A stretch of DNA of 64,000 nucleotides, taken from NCBI GenBank assembly GCA_039621445.1, contig CP154956.1, forward strand, positions 20,983,295 to 21,047,294, written 5' to 3'. A model generated the notes under the pieces. The model did no database searches, was not told where the DNA came from, and saw only the letters and a list, made by a program, of their open reading frames with translations. A program made the position numbers and the translations under genes. Within the stretch, counting starts at the first letter, position 1. Each line of letters opens with the position of its first letter. This document shows, in pieces, positions 10,341 through 20,541 of this stretch. The stretch comes from Euglena gracilis (lineage: Eukaryota > Euglenida > Euglenophyceae > Euglenales).

Positions 10341-10483
10341 GAGGTTTTTTGAAAAGCAGCAATTCTGGAAAAGCATTTTTCTGTGAATTTTCAGGTTTAC
10401 AAGTTTGGTTTGGTGCATAAGATGGGGGAATGTCCATGACCCCGCCTGTCTGGTTCCAGAGCTGGCATTTCATTTCTTCAAAA
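10229..10483 (+). repeat. 255-bp inverted repeat, left arm
   Basis: The sequence from AACCAGATCATATTATCC to CCAGAGCTGGCATTTCATTTC is the reverse complement of 12565-12818 with few mismatches. The arms are about 2.1 kb apart. A more diverged relative begins near 14280 within repeat X copy 2. Confidence 0.85.
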
Positions 10484-10504
10484 AAAAATCTCATCTCAAG
10501 GTGT

Positions 10505-10640
10505 GGGCGCAAGTCGATTGGGCGGTCGGCCCGACTAGCCGAATCGACTAGGGTCGGTCCGACTTTGGGCGCAGTCGGGCCGACTTTGGGCGGTCGAGCC
10601 GCCTAGTCGGACCGACCGCCCAACACGGTCATTACCCCCC
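10505..10640. repeat. GTCGG/CCGAC palindrome cluster
   Basis: Repeated GGGCGGTCGGCCCGACTAG words form overlapping palindromes and are followed by CCGCCCAACACGGTCATTACC and a C-run. A close copy lies at 12835-12966, in each case beside an arm of the 255-bp inverted repeat. Confidence 0.7.
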
Positions 10641-10783
10641 CTATATTTTATTTTTAAGCCCCCCCCCCCCACCATGAAAAACGGTCAAAAACGTTCTGCA
10701 GCGTTGGAAATGAGCGATGGAAACCCCCGATTGAATCCCCGTTTGTGTGCGAGGGGGGGCTCCCCCCCCGGACACCCCACCCC

Positions 10784-10884
10784 GGCCAAAATAGCAAAAT
10801 CCCCTTGCATGCGCGAGGCAAGGATGGCCAAAACGCGCAAAATAACAGAATCCCCTTGTGTGTGCAGGGCAAGGATGGCCAAAG
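10784..10884 (-). repeat. Short repeat P (CACACAAGGGGATT / GGCCATCCTTGCC)
   Basis: Two tandem copies of CAAGGATGGCCAAAACGC + CAAAATAACAGAATCCCC occur here. The reverse complement occurs at 13570-13680, and fragments at 15320-15357, 23740-23890, 28070-28330, 33190-33350 and 58555-58595. It abuts broken ends of other elements in several places. Confidence 0.6.
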
Positions 10885-11099
10885 CCCCAAACGCCCCCCA
10901 AACCCCATTTTTGGCCACTTTTGAACACAGTTTTTCAAAAAAATTTCGGCGCTTTGCGCCGAAAAAATTTGGGCTGGTCCCCCAAAAAGGGGCTGGCTAG
11001 CTAGGGCTAGCAGCACCCCCCCCCCGGGCCCAAATCGGGGCTGGCTGCAGCCGCCCCCCCCCCCCCGGGGGGGTTCGCAAAACTTTAGAGAGATGTATG
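10885..11099 (-). mobile_element. Family B MITE, broken copy (one half)
   Basis: The right edge GAGAGATGTATG and the adjoining GTTCGCAAAA block are an inverted family B left end. The stem-loop TTCGGCGCTTTGCGCCGAA and GGCCAAAAATGGGGTTTGG match the intact copies. The element stops there and is replaced by repeat P. The missing half resembles what is present at 15358-15563. Confidence 0.7.
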
Positions 11100-11179
11100 A
11101 TACACATTCATTCCGCAACCGGCTGTAAATGCACCCCAAAGTCACTCGGTAACATGAGGGTTTTTGAGATTTTGGGGTC

Positions 11180-11860
11180 AATAGCCTTGTGCATCAAACC
11201 TGTTTTGCGGGCCAAATGCTTTTTGTTGCTCAATTGTCCGAGGGCCACAAAATATCAAAATACCTTGTGCTTCCAAGTCGTTTTGGGGGGCAAATCGTTT
11301 TTTGTCTCCAAGTCGTTTTGGGGGCGCTTTTTGTTTCCAAGTCGTTTTGGAGGGCGAATCCCTTGTGTTTCCAAATCGTTTCGGGGGCCAAATCCCTTTT
11401 GTTGCTCAACTGTCCGACGGCCCCAAAACAACAAAATTCCTTGTGTTTCCAAGTAGTTTTGGGGGGCAAATCCCTTGTGTTTCCAGGTTGTTTCGGGGGC
11501 CAAATCCCTTTTGTTGCTCAACTGTCCGAGGGCCCCAAAAATAAAAAAATCCCTTGTGTTTCCAAGTCGTTTCGGGGGCCAAATCCCTTTTGTTGCTCAA
11601 CTGTCCGAGGGCCCCAAAACAACAAAATCCCTTGTGTTTCCAAGTTGTTTTGGGGGGCGAATCCCTTGTGTTTCCAGGTCGTTTTGGGGGCCAAATCCTT
11701 TTTGTTGCTCAACTGTCCGACGGCCCCAAAATAACAAAATCCCTTGTGTTTCCAAGTCGTTTTGGGGGGCAAATCCCTTGTGTTTCCAGGTCGTTTTGGG
11801 GGGCAAACCCCTTTTGTTGCTCAACTGTTCAAGGGGCCCAAAATCACAAAATCCCTCATG
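11180..11860. repeat. Compound minisatellite (CTTGTGTTTCCAAGTCGTTT)
   Basis: About a dozen copies of a 35-40-bp unit (CTTGTGTTTCCAAGTCG + TTTTGGGGGGCAAATCC) are arranged in a higher-order pattern. Every 80-180 bases a second word, TTTTGTTGCTCAACTGTCCG + AGGGCCCCAAAA, is inserted (near 11220, 11397, 11508, 11588, 11699 and 11811). Open frames on both strands are repeats of the unit and not evidence of a gene. Confidence 0.9.
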
Positions 11861-11889
11861 TCACCAAGCTATTTTGGGGTGTATTTCAG

Positions 11890-12140
11890 CATAAATAATC
11901 AATTTTAGTGTTCCCTCCTTTTTTTTTCTTGGTATTTGAAGGCCTGAATCATCAAAAAAAGATTGAAATTTCTTTGATAGGGGGGGCGAGGTCGTGGGGT
12001 GGGCCGACCCTAGGGTCGACCCTAGGGTCGGCCCACGACCCTAGGATGGGCGACCCTGGGGTCGGCCCACGACCCTAGAGCGACTTTAGCGCCCTAGCGA
12101 CCCTAGGGTCGTATTGGGCTGACCCCAGCGTCGGCCCACA
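11890..12140. repeat. Dispersed repeat with CGACCCTAGGGTCG palindromes, copy 1
   Basis: TGAAGGCCTGAATCATCAAAA is followed by a G-run and a series of GGGTCGACCCTAGGGTCGGC palindromes. The same order occurs, shorter, at 17876-18033. Confidence 0.65.
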
Positions 12141-12564
12141 ACCCCCCCCCCCAGGCCAGATCTACCCCCCCCCAGGACCCCTAAGAGGTGGGGCAATGCT
12201 AGCTCTCAAAATTTCACAAATGTGGGGGGTGGAGGAATCATCCGACGACTGCTGCAAAGCAGTTCCTTGGTGTTTCACATTGGAATGTCAAACATTCACA
12301 CAGGTGGTCACATTTTACATTAACTTCTCTGATGGTTGCTATAGGATATAAGCAACCTCTCCTCAAAATCTTCCCAAAGCCACATTTTTTTGTGTTACAT
12401 TGATCTAAAAAAAACCAAAAACAAATCGCAGCTTTGTGATCACTGCACACCATGCAAAGCCAGAGGGAACAGCGAATGTGACGGGACACAGTTCTTTTTA
12501 ACAGCATTTCGGGCAATGTGGTGACCACCAAAACGATTTTTTCGGGTTTGTTTTGTGATTTTTT
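12141..12564. other. Unassigned sequence
   Basis: A C-run spacer is followed by about 330 bases of mixed composition. A 125-codon minus-strand frame (12238-12615) covers it, but I recognise no family, and its 5' part lies in the inverted repeat arm. No gene can be supported. Confidence 0.4.
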
Positions 12565-12818
12565 TTGAAAAATGAAATGCCAGCTCTGGAACCAGACAGG
12601 CGGGGTCATGGACATTCCCCCATCTTATGTACCAAACCAAACTTGTAAACCTGAAAATTCACAGAAAAATGCTTTTCCAGAATTGCTGCTTTTCAAAAAA
12701 CCTCACCAATCTGTCACAAATGATTGCCGAATGTTTAAAAAAAAAACTGAAAGAAAAAGCTGTGTGGTTCATCACCAGGTGATCTGGGACACAACATGGA
12801 TAATATGATCTGGTTTAG
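12565..12818 (-). repeat. 255-bp inverted repeat, right arm
   Basis: This is the reverse complement of 10229-10483. The two arms and the palindrome clusters beside them suggest either a 2.6-kb inverted-repeat element or two opposed insertions of one element. Confidence 0.85.
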
Positions 12819-12834
12819 GCTATTAGCAAGGAAT

Positions 12835-12966
12835 GGGCACAAGTCGATTGGGCGGTCGGACCGACTAGTCGGCCCGACTAGTCGAATCGACTCGCTCCAT
12901 TTGGGCACGGGTAGTCGAGTCGACTTTGGGCGGTCGGCCCGACTAAGTCGGCCCGACCGCCCAACA
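12835..12966. repeat. GTCGG/CCGAC palindrome cluster, copy 2
   Basis: It closely matches 10505-10640, starting CACAAGTCGATTGGGCGGTC and ending CCGACCGCCCAACACAGTCC before a C-run. Confidence 0.7.
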
Positions 12967-13044
12967 CAGTCCTCACCCCCCCCTATGTGTTTTTTTTAAG
13001 CCCCCCCCCCCCTTGAAAAAAAATTCGACCGATTGAAGTTTTCA

Positions 13045-13440
13045 TATGTTTCCTTCCATGTTGCCCCTCGATCGAAAGCTCTTCTCACGGGCTTTCGACA
13101 GATGGCCACAGAATTCAGCCACAATGCACACAGCACTTATTTTTCAGCAATCATACATTCCAAAATTTGACATATTAATTTGAGAAATCCCACACTTCAA
13201 GTACCATGAAGTATGTCAATCGAAGCTCTCGTGATGCCCACAAAACTCAGCCACACTGCACAGGGCTCTGAAAATTGCCCATCACATGTTCCGACCATTT
13301 CGCAAATTCCAAATTCCACTGTTCCCCTGCCATGTTGCCCATGGATTGAAAGCTCTTATCAAGGGCAATCAGCAGATGGCCTCAGATTTCAGCCACACTG
13401 CGTGGTGTTCTTATTTTCTAAAATTCCCCCAAAAATTGTC
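13045..13440. repeat. Three degenerate copies of an approximately 135-bp unit
   Basis: The words GAAAGCTCTT, CAGATGGCC and TTCAGCCACACTGC recur in the same order near 13060, 13215 and 13335, with 20-30% divergence. No gene is supported. Confidence 0.6.
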
Positions 13441-13569
13441 AAAGGGATTTATTGTGCAAAAATGCTGCAATTTCAGGTGAACCAAACTGCTCAGATATGA
13501 TTTTCACATCTCTGCAAAACATTTTGGACACTTTTTGGCAGTTTTCATTTTTGCCCACTAAGTTCATTA

Positions 13570-13690
13570 GGGTGAGTGTTTTGGCCATCCTTGCCTTCCA
13601 CACACAAGGGGAATCTGTTATTTTGCGCGTTTTGGCCATCCTTGCCCTGCACACACAAGGAGATTTTGTTATTTGGCCGGGGGGGGGTCC
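13570..13690 (+). repeat. Short repeat P, two tandem units
   Basis: GGCCATCCTTGCC followed by CACACAAGGGGAATCTGTTA and TTTTGCGCG occurs twice in tandem. It is the reverse complement of 10784-10884 and is followed by a G-run. Confidence 0.6.
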
Positions 13691-13759
13691 GGGGGGGGGG
13701 GGGGGGGGGGAGCCCCCCCTGGGAGGAGGCCGTAGGCCGACCAAGTTCGCGTTTCGGCA

Positions 13760-13970
13760 ATTACAGCTAGCGGACACCCGAGTTGGGAATTTCGGACAAA
13801 ATGAAGAGCCCTTTTGGACAAGTTTTGTTGTCCCTCGCGGACACCTCCCCAAGAACCCCCGTGGACACCATTATTGGTCCCCAATGGACAAGAGGTTTAG
13901 GCCCCCATGGACATTTTCGTTGAGCCCGCATGGACACTCTGTGCGGGACTCGTGATTTTTTTCCCCCTTT
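13760..13970. repeat. GGACACC/GGACAAG short-repeat segment, copy 2
   Basis: TTACAGCTAGCGGACACCCG is followed by imperfect repeats (GGACAAGTTTTGTTG, TGGACATTTTCGTTGAGCCC). It is related to 5640-5770, to 9150-9200 and, inverted, to 15140-15295. Confidence 0.55.
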
Positions 13971-14400
13971 CCGTTCTTACAGTTTTTGTTTACCTGATGC
14001 CTGTGGGTTGTACTGACAATGTCACTGCTTGACCCGTTTGACAAGTGACCCAAATTTTTCCTTGCTTGTCACCTTTTAATTTTTGCCCACATGTTGCCCA
14101 CTGCTGGGTCCATATTATTGTGATGTGCGTGAGTGGATGGAGAAGGCTGGGAGGAGCAGGCCAGACCTTCATCAAATGCTTTTTTTCCACACTGCAGCAG
14201 TTTTCGGATTCGCACAACAGAAAGGTCTGAAACAAGCCCTTTGAGTGAACGATATTGGACGTTCGCCAACCTGATCGGTTTGTAATTCCTAAAAGCGCAT
14301 CATATCATTCAGCCTGTGTCCCAGCTCACCTGGTGATGGAACAAACAGCTTTTTTTCTTTCAGAAACGTTTGTGAAAAGATGGTGACATTCGTAAAAGTG
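13971..14400. repeat. Long dispersed repeat X, copy 2 (internally shortened)
   Basis: It shares blocks with 9240-9300 and 10150-10340 in the same order and orientation. The roughly 850 bases between those blocks in copy 1 are here reduced to about 165. Confidence 0.55.
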
Positions 14401-14588
14401 GAGAGAGTGTTTTGGATGTTGGTCGGCAAAGAGACCACCTGTTCTGTTAAATGACCCATAAAAAGCTGTACATTGTATTTTCACATGATCTAAATTAAGG
14501 TCAGTTTAGTGCTTTTGAAAAGCTGTGCACCCCGTCACAGCTGCTGTTGCCTCTTGCTTTGCATGATACGCAGTAGACACGAAGCTGT

Positions 14589-14779
14589 TTACCCCCCCCC
14601 CCCTAATTGGCTAATTGGGGGTCCCGTTGGACCGTCCATTAGCCAATTAGGGGGGGTCAGGCTTATTGGCCATTGACGGGGGTAACCCCCCCCCCAATTA
14701 TCCCTCCCCCCTGATTGGATAATTGGGGGTCCGAAGGAGCCCGGCCATTAGCCAAATAGGGGGGGGGTAAGCTTGAAGG
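14589..14779 (+). mobile_element. Family R MITE, copy 1
   Basis: A C-run followed by CTAATTGGCTAATTGGGGG, an internal GGCTTATTGGCCATTG and a mirrored GGCCATTAGCCAAATAGGGG ends in a G-run. A TA dinucleotide borders both sides. The whole block is the reverse complement of 22745-22955 at about 85-90% identity by eye. Confidence 0.7.
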
Positions 14780-15119
14780 TTATGTTTTTTTGCATATTTG
14801 TTCAAACATGGACACAAATCACAGTTGCAATGTTTAGGGAATGTTCATTGCTACCAAGAAAGGTTGCTTCAGAAAAATTTAATTTATAGATAGAAAGTTT
14901 GGTCATCAATGTGAATGTGTGGCATTGGAATGAGAGACCGTGTGGAACAGCTTCGGAGGAGTTACTGGATGATCCCTCTGCCTTCCACATTTGTGACATT
15001 TTGGGAGTTGTAGCTTAGCCCCACCTTTTGGGTGGAAGATGATCAATACGCAGACTCTCAAAGACATTCCACCTAATTTCATTTGAATCGCAGCGTCTGC
15101 TGTGGAATTTTCAGTTTCA
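14780..15119. other. Unassigned sequence
   Basis: I see no repeat or conserved reading frame here. Minus-strand frames at 14802-14999 and 14906-15154 look random. Confidence 0.4.
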
Positions 15120-15357
15120 GGTTTCAGACGGGTTTCCCTGCCAAAAATGTCCATCGGGGCCTAAACTTCATGGGCCGGGGGGTTTTCTATTTGTGTCCCC
15201 GGGGGCTCTACAGAAAAGTCCCCCAGTCTCCCATTTCCTGCCCAGCGGGGGCCAACGAAAATGTCCAGCGGGGTCCAACAATTGTGTCTGCCGGCTGTAG
15301 TGTGCGCGCTTCGGCTGTCGTTACCTTTGCACACACAAGGAGATTTTGCTATTTTGC

Positions 15358-15563
15358 GGGGGGGTTTCAGATGCATCATTTTTTTCAAAACTGTGTTTTG
15401 CAGGTCATTTTCGGGCATTTTTCCAATTTCAGTCCAGCTTGCCCCCGTCGGGTCCAGCCGGGGTCCAGCCCCCCCCCCCCCCCTTGGGGGGGGGGGTGGG
15501 CTAGCCAGCCCAATTTCTAGCCCTAGCCCAGCAACCCCCCCGGGGTCCTTAAAGAGATGTATG
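15358..15563 (+). mobile_element. Family B MITE, broken copy (right half)
   Basis: From GTTTCAGATGCATCATTTTT to CCTTAAAGAGATGTATG it matches the right half of the intact copies. The left half is missing and replaced by a repeat P fragment. The break falls close to where the copy at 10885-11099 also ends. Confidence 0.75.
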
Positions 15564-15787
15564 ATGTGTATCCGAGATCAAAATAATTGCCACGTTTCTC
15601 AACTCTAACCAGTCAATTTTCTCTAAATAACTGCCAATTTTCTCCAAATAACTGCCTCTTTTCTCAAAACAATTGCCTATTTTGTGAAAATAAATGCCAA
15701 TTTTCTCATAAAAATGCCACATGACATTGTGTTTGCCAGACAAGTTTCTGTTTCACAAGTGTTTCTTTTCTCCGAGTATGTTGAATA

Positions 15788-16135
15788 CCATGCCCCCCCC
15801 CCCCCCGAGCTGACCCCCCCCCTGGGCTATTCCCAGTGACGGGAATAGCTCACTGTCACAGCACTTTTTATGCAGAAGGTTCCGAAAAAGTGTTCAAAAG
15901 TTGACGTTTTTTGGACGTTTTCACAAATTCCTTTTTGGCAAATGTGCTGGAAATTGACCATTTTTTGCGAACATTCAAAAAAGTTGCCAAAATGATCTTT
16001 TTTGATTGTCCAAGGTTCGGGAATGGGAACACCCTGGGGGGGCGCAGGTCCCCCAGGTGTTCCCCCCCACTGTTTCCATATTGGGCCGTAAAGGGTCCGG
16101 GGGACCAGAATGGCTCGGGGGGGGGGGGGGCATGG
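15788..16135. mobile_element. CCATGCCCC-ended palindromic MITE, long copy
   Basis: It is bounded by CCATGCCCCCC on the left and GGGGGGCATGG on the right. The same ends bound 24782-25012 and the 73-bp element at 42311-42383. TA precedes the left end, but no matching TA follows the right end. Confidence 0.5.
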
Positions 16136-16289
16136 CAATGCTCGTCATGGGTACAATATGGGTACAATGTGTTGCCAAGGGATTTGCTTGCTCTTGTGAC
16201 GGGGCTGTCAGGTGACTCTCTTTGACTGGGGGTGGTGCGGGTCATGGGGGGGGGGTCACGGGAAAGGTCACGGGGGCAGGGGGGGGGGA

Positions 16290-16690
16290 AATGCGTCTCG
16301 CATTTTTTCGCATTTTTTCGCATTTTTGCGCATTTTTTGCGCATTTTTTCAAATTTTCCAAAAATGCGCATTTTTGCGCATTTTTTCGCAATTTTTGCGC
16401 ATTTTTTCGTTTTTTTTCAGCGCATTTTTTTGCTTTTTGGCACATTTTTTCGTGATTTTCCAAAATTTTCGCATTTTTTGACCATTTTTGCAATTTTTTG
16501 CAAAAATTTGAAATTTTCGACTTTTTTTGAAACTTGCATTTTCCTCATTGTTCTACATAATTTCTTCAAATTTGGTGCCATTTTTGCATTTTTTGGGGTA
16601 ATTTTTGCATTTTCGTGATTTTTGCGCATTTTTACTCGGATTTTGCACACTTTTTGCGCATTTTTTTGCGCATTTTTGCGCATTTTTTCC
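16290..16690. repeat. GCGCATTTTT low-complexity array
   Basis: Some 25 irregular copies of TTTTTGCGCA and TTTTTCGCA occur. The long frames on both strands (Phe/Ala/His on +, Lys/Asn on -) are by-products. Similar arrays occur at 25610-25740, 36640-36790, 37010-37060 and 47430-47660. Confidence 0.8.
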
Positions 16691-17393
16691 GAGGCCGGGC
16701 GAGCGCATCCCCCCCCCCCTGCGGGGGTCACGGGGGAACACAACGTTTTCGGTGGCCAAATTAGGAATCACCAAGCCCAAAATTTTGGAAGAATTTTCCA
16801 TAAATTCTTCCATAAACCCGAGATTGGGATTTTGGCACAAAATTGGGAGACACCAACCCTGAATTTGAAAATTTATGCCTTAAAAGAAGGAATCCAGCTG
16901 AAAATATCGTCAAATTTTGCATCGCTGGCCCAATTTTGGCGAAAAATTTTGCGGAAAAATGGTCAAAAAGGGCCGCAGGTCGGGTCACGGCACGGGAAGT
17001 CACAAAAACACCCCCCATGTCCCCCCCAAATAGACACCCTAAGTTTATTGGATAACTTGTTTGCTGCTGCACTCCCTCCACTTTGGTAGATCCCCTCTGA
17101 TCTTTCAAACAAATTGGAGAGGAAATTTGGTGGGACCTCAAACATCATTGTGAATTTTTCTGCGGCAAGCAGGCGTTCCCTCCGTGATGGTGTGTTTCTT
17201 TCGCGGGTCTGGCATTTTATTGTGAGACGAGTGGCATTTAGTTTTGAGAAAATTGTGGTCGCGTTTTGAGACAATGGAAAGGGTTTTGAGACGGGTGGCC
17301 ATTCATTTTGTGATCAAAGGCAATGTACAATGAGACAGGTGGCAGTTCATCATGAGACAGTGAGCCGTTATTTTTGCAACTGGCTGTAAGCAA

Positions 17394-17861
17394 CAGGGAA
17401 TTTCTTAAGCCGGAGGGTACCCCACCCCCGGGGGGGGGGGGAGGGGTCCAGCCAGCCAGCCAGCTCAAATCCAGCCAGCAGCCCAAATTCGGGCTGGGAG
17501 CCCCCCCCCCCTGGGGGTCGACTGAAATAAAGTCGGGTCCAGCCCGGCCGGAGGCCGGGCCAGCCAACTGGGCTGCCCAGGTCACCTATCCCTGCATTTT
17601 TTCCCCTCACCACAGCTTCCTCCATCACAGCCCCCCAGCCTTGATCTAGCTCCATCCACCAAAATGTCGAAAATGGCAAAAATGTGTTAGAAAATTTTGT
17701 TTTTCACCGACCCAGCCCAGCCGAGCCCCCTCCAGCCCCGGACCCCCCCACCCCCCGGGCCCCGTGGGGGGGGGTCCAGCCAGCAGCTCAAATCCAGCCA
17801 GCAGCCTTTTTGCCAGCCGGAGGCTGGACCCCCCCCCCGGGGGTGCTTAAGAAATTCCCTG
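17394..17861 (+). mobile_element. Family C MITE, copy 1 (hAT-like, 8-bp TSD)
   Basis: The ends CAGGGAATTTCTTAAG / CTTAAGAAATTCCCTG are perfectly inverted and flanked by exact duplications GTAAGCAA (17386-17393 and 17862-17869). The interior carries CCAGCCAGC repeats with C/G runs. It is collinear with 29496-29946. Confidence 0.92.
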
Positions 17862-17875
17862 GTAAGCAAAAGTAA

Positions 17876-18033
17876 CCAATATTAGTATTCCCTGCTTTTG
17901 GTTCCTTTCTAATTGAAGGCCTGAAACATCAAAAAAAAATTCAAAAAATTTAGGTACGGGGGGGGGGGGGCGAGGTCATGGGGTGGGCCAACCCTGGGGT
18001 CGACCCTAGCGTCGGCCCACGACCAGTGCCAGA
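17876..18033. repeat. Dispersed repeat with GGGTCGACCCTAG palindromes, copy 2
   Basis: It matches 11890-12060 in order: GAAGGCCTGAAACATCAAAAA, a G-run, then GGTGGGCCAACCCTGGGG palindromes. It is cut on the right by element Q copy 2. Confidence 0.6.
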
Positions 18034-18366
18034 CGGTAGACTGGGGGGGGGGGTTCCTGGGTGGTCGGCCGACTAGTCGGCCGACCACCCAATTGGTCGG
18101 CCGACTAGGCCTGGTCGGCAGCTAGTCGGCGAGACGGGGGGGGTCCTGGGTGGTCGGCCGACCACCCACTCTAATGTAGTTACGGGCCAGTTTCGCCAAC
18201 TTTTAAGCCCCCCCCGTGAGAAAAAATTTTGTCCAAATCACCCCAAAACCAGTCAAAACCCACCCAAATGGCTCCAGAACCCCCCAATCGGGGGTGAACA
18301 TGCAAAAAAATTGGGGGAAAATGTCTATTTTGGGCCACTTTTGGCAAAAGAACACCTCTCTCCGTG
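18034..18366 (+). mobile_element. Family Q element, truncated copy 2
   Basis: It starts CGGTAGACTGGGGGGG like 2940-3702 and carries GTCGGCCGACTAG palindromes and the CAAAACCCACCCAAATGGC block. It has no mirrored end, because the sequence runs into the target site of the family D copy at 18384. Confidence 0.55.
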
Positions 18367-18383
18367 TCGTTGACCCCCCCGTG

Positions 18384-18753
18384 CAGGGTTCGATATAAGG
18401 AGGGCGTACATGGTTTAGGTGGGGGTGTCCCCCCCCCCCCCCCGGGCCCCCGGGGGGGGGGGCCGGACCCCCCCCACCTGCAAGGGGGGTCCGGACCGAC
18501 CCTCGGGGGGTACCCGGGACCCCCCCCCAAAAAGGGTCAATTTTTTCCTCCGGCGCTTCGCGCCGAAAATTTTTTGCATTTTTGGCCAATTTTTGCCCAA
18601 AAAGTGCCCAAAATGGCCGGGCCGAAAATCGGTCACCCTGACCGCGCCACTGTTTAGGTGGGGGGGGATGTCCCCCCCCCCCCCCCCCTCCTGGCCCGCA
18701 GGGGGGGGGGGTCCGGACCACCCCCCTCCCTCCTCTCCTTATATCGAACCCTG
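18384..18753 (+). mobile_element. Family D MITE, copy 1 (hAT-like, 8-bp TSD)
   Basis: The ends CAGGGTTCGATATAAGGA / TCCTTATATCGAACCCTG are flanked by exact 8-bp duplications CCCCCGTG (18376-18383 and 18754-18761). Inside are C/G-run hairpins and the stem-loop CGGCGCTTCGCGCCG near 18550. Non-autonomous. Confidence 0.92.
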
Positions 18754-18817
18754 CCCCCGTGTCAACGACACTTTTCTGGAACACTACCTATTGAATCACA
18801 GTGACATTGACATGGCG

Positions 18818-18904
18818 TGTCGTTGACACACCCCCCGTGTCAACGGCACTCTCCTGGAACTTAGGCGGCCAATTAGGACAGTATTTTTTGCCACTAGTGG
18901 CATG
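18818..18904 (+). repeat. Left terminal inverted repeat of the 3.8-kb element
   Basis: It contains TGTCGTTGACAC, then CCTGGAACTTAGGCGGCC and the palindrome GCCACTAGTGGC at 18890-18901. Its counterpart is 22555-22629. Confidence 0.7.
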
Positions 18905-19691
18905 GGATTACGCTATGCTGTGCGGGTGCCTTTTTCAGGCATTTGCATTTTGTAACTGTTAAGTTTCACAGGGAATCCCCTTTCCTACTGCTCCTGTGAA
19001 GTTGTCCTCTTTGGTGGCGCCTTGAGGCTTGCCTGCTTCTCGGCCTCGTGTTCGTTTAGTTGGAAGGCATGTCTGTGGTGAAGTAATTCTAGTTTTTGTT
19101 TTGCTTTGGTTTGCTGGTGTGCAGAAATTGTGGTGTTTTCTTATACATTCTATTGCTTTTGATTTGAACATTATCCATATGTGAACTTTTGTGGCCAATT
19201 TCCTCATTTCCGATGCAACACCGCCAGTTGTCCTCTTTTACAACTAGCAATGGATGCATTGCTCGTGATTTGCTTGCAACGGATGCCTTGTTGTGAACGC
19301 CACCAGATCTGATGGGGGTTGCTGCGGGTGATCGATATCTTTTTGCATGTGTGGGGAAGATGTTGCTTTTTGGATGAGGTGTGTCGCATTTCACCTGCTT
19401 CCAGTTCTGTTAGGTGCTTTTGAAAGGGAGTTTTAGCATAATTGAGCTCCTGTTGAAGCATGAATTACTGTTTTATGCCACTGGTGGCATAAAACGGCGA
19501 AAGGAGGTTCAAATGTGTCCTTTTCGAGAGTCCTTTTTTTTGTGTATTTGGTGGATGCTCTTATTAAATTTAGACAGCCGAAAACACTGATTTTTGGCAA
19601 TCAGATGATCGTTTTTGCCACCAGTGTCAACAGACGCCCTGAACCACTTGTGGCGTGTCTAATTCTATTTTTCTGCCATTGGTGTCATAAA
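18889..19691. repeat. TATGCCACTRGTGGCATA palindromes, left cluster
   Basis: Perfect or near-perfect palindromes occur at about 18890, 19472-19491, 19611 and 19674. The arms are TTATGCCAC/GTGGCATAA, and in some copies the change to GACAC/GTGTC is compensated on the other arm. The right cluster is at 21843-22580. Confidence 0.65.
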
Positions 19692-20064
19692 AAGGGAGTG
19701 TGCCCTGAAATGACGTGCATCTTTGTGTATGCTTGGGTTCATTTGAATGAAAGCAATGATGTGTGGTTTGCTTGTTCAGAATTCATTCATCTTTGTATGT
19801 ACCTTGGAGGTGTGATTCAAAACATGAAGCCCTTTGCAATGCCCAAGTTGGTTCCTGTTCTTCTTTTGCGTGGCTTTCCAAACCCAAGTTTTCCATCATG
19901 ACCGGCAACCCCGCCTCCGGCTGAACGGTGTTTCTTAACACCAGGCTTCCAGATTCTCTGATCTGAGTATGTGTTTTGCAGTTCATATGGTTGGTCCTTT
20001 CTGTTGTGTCTGTGGCTTTTGGGTTGTGTGGATGGTCTGTTCCCCCCGTTAACCCTAAACCATA

Positions 20065-20541
20065 ATGGCGAAAACCCTTGTAGCATCCGATGCCTGTGGT
20101 GTGATGAACGACGGCCTTGAAATGGTGAGCGGTGACTGCACAGAGGCAGCAAGGTGTAGAGAGACATTGGGTAATATCATTACAGGATGTACCTGGCGGA
20201 GCTTTGACGACATGATCCAAACAGCTCTGGATTGGCACTCCCCAGCATTTCAGTACATCACCCTCGTTACCCCCCTTTGGGTGAAATCCCGAGGAGGAGG
20301 AAGCGTTGCAGTGGTTGCAGTGGTTGGAATTTGAGCTGCAGAATGCAGCTCCAAGGGTTTCAAGTGAACACCGTCGAGCAGATTATCCGGACTCATCATG
20401 ATAAGGGCCAATGCCATTCCATGTGCAAGGTGTCGTTCATGGACACCACGTGTGGGGGATGCTGTTAATTTGTATTTTCTTTCAATTCCCCAGGAGGTTG
20501 CTACTGAAGGAAAACGTTGTTAAGGCTCTTTTTGACTTTTT
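20065..20541 (+). other. Possible 5' coding remnants of the element gene
   Basis: A 90-codon frame (20065-20334) and short frames at 20232-20468 have ordinary protein-like composition but stop in every frame before 20542. They may be decayed upstream exons of the gene at 20542-21632. I recognise no domain in them. Confidence 0.25.

Larger units (their letters stand above)
15590..17370. mobile_element. Fold-back-like region with tandem-repeat arms
   Basis: 15590-15760 consists of degenerate repeats of about 22 bp with the core AACTGCCAATTTTCTC. 17190-17370 carries the same kind of repeat in the opposite sense (TTTTGAGACGGGTGGCATT). This mirrors the design of 2217-4109. Between the arms lie a palindromic MITE (15788-16135), a GCGCATTTTT repeat (16290-16690) and 16740-17180, where I see no gene. 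Confidence 0.45.

Noticed and set aside
16232-16743. Phe/Ala-rich or Lys/Asn-rich proteins in the GCGCATTTTT arrays
   Set aside because: Low-complexity by-products of an AT-rich tandem repeat.
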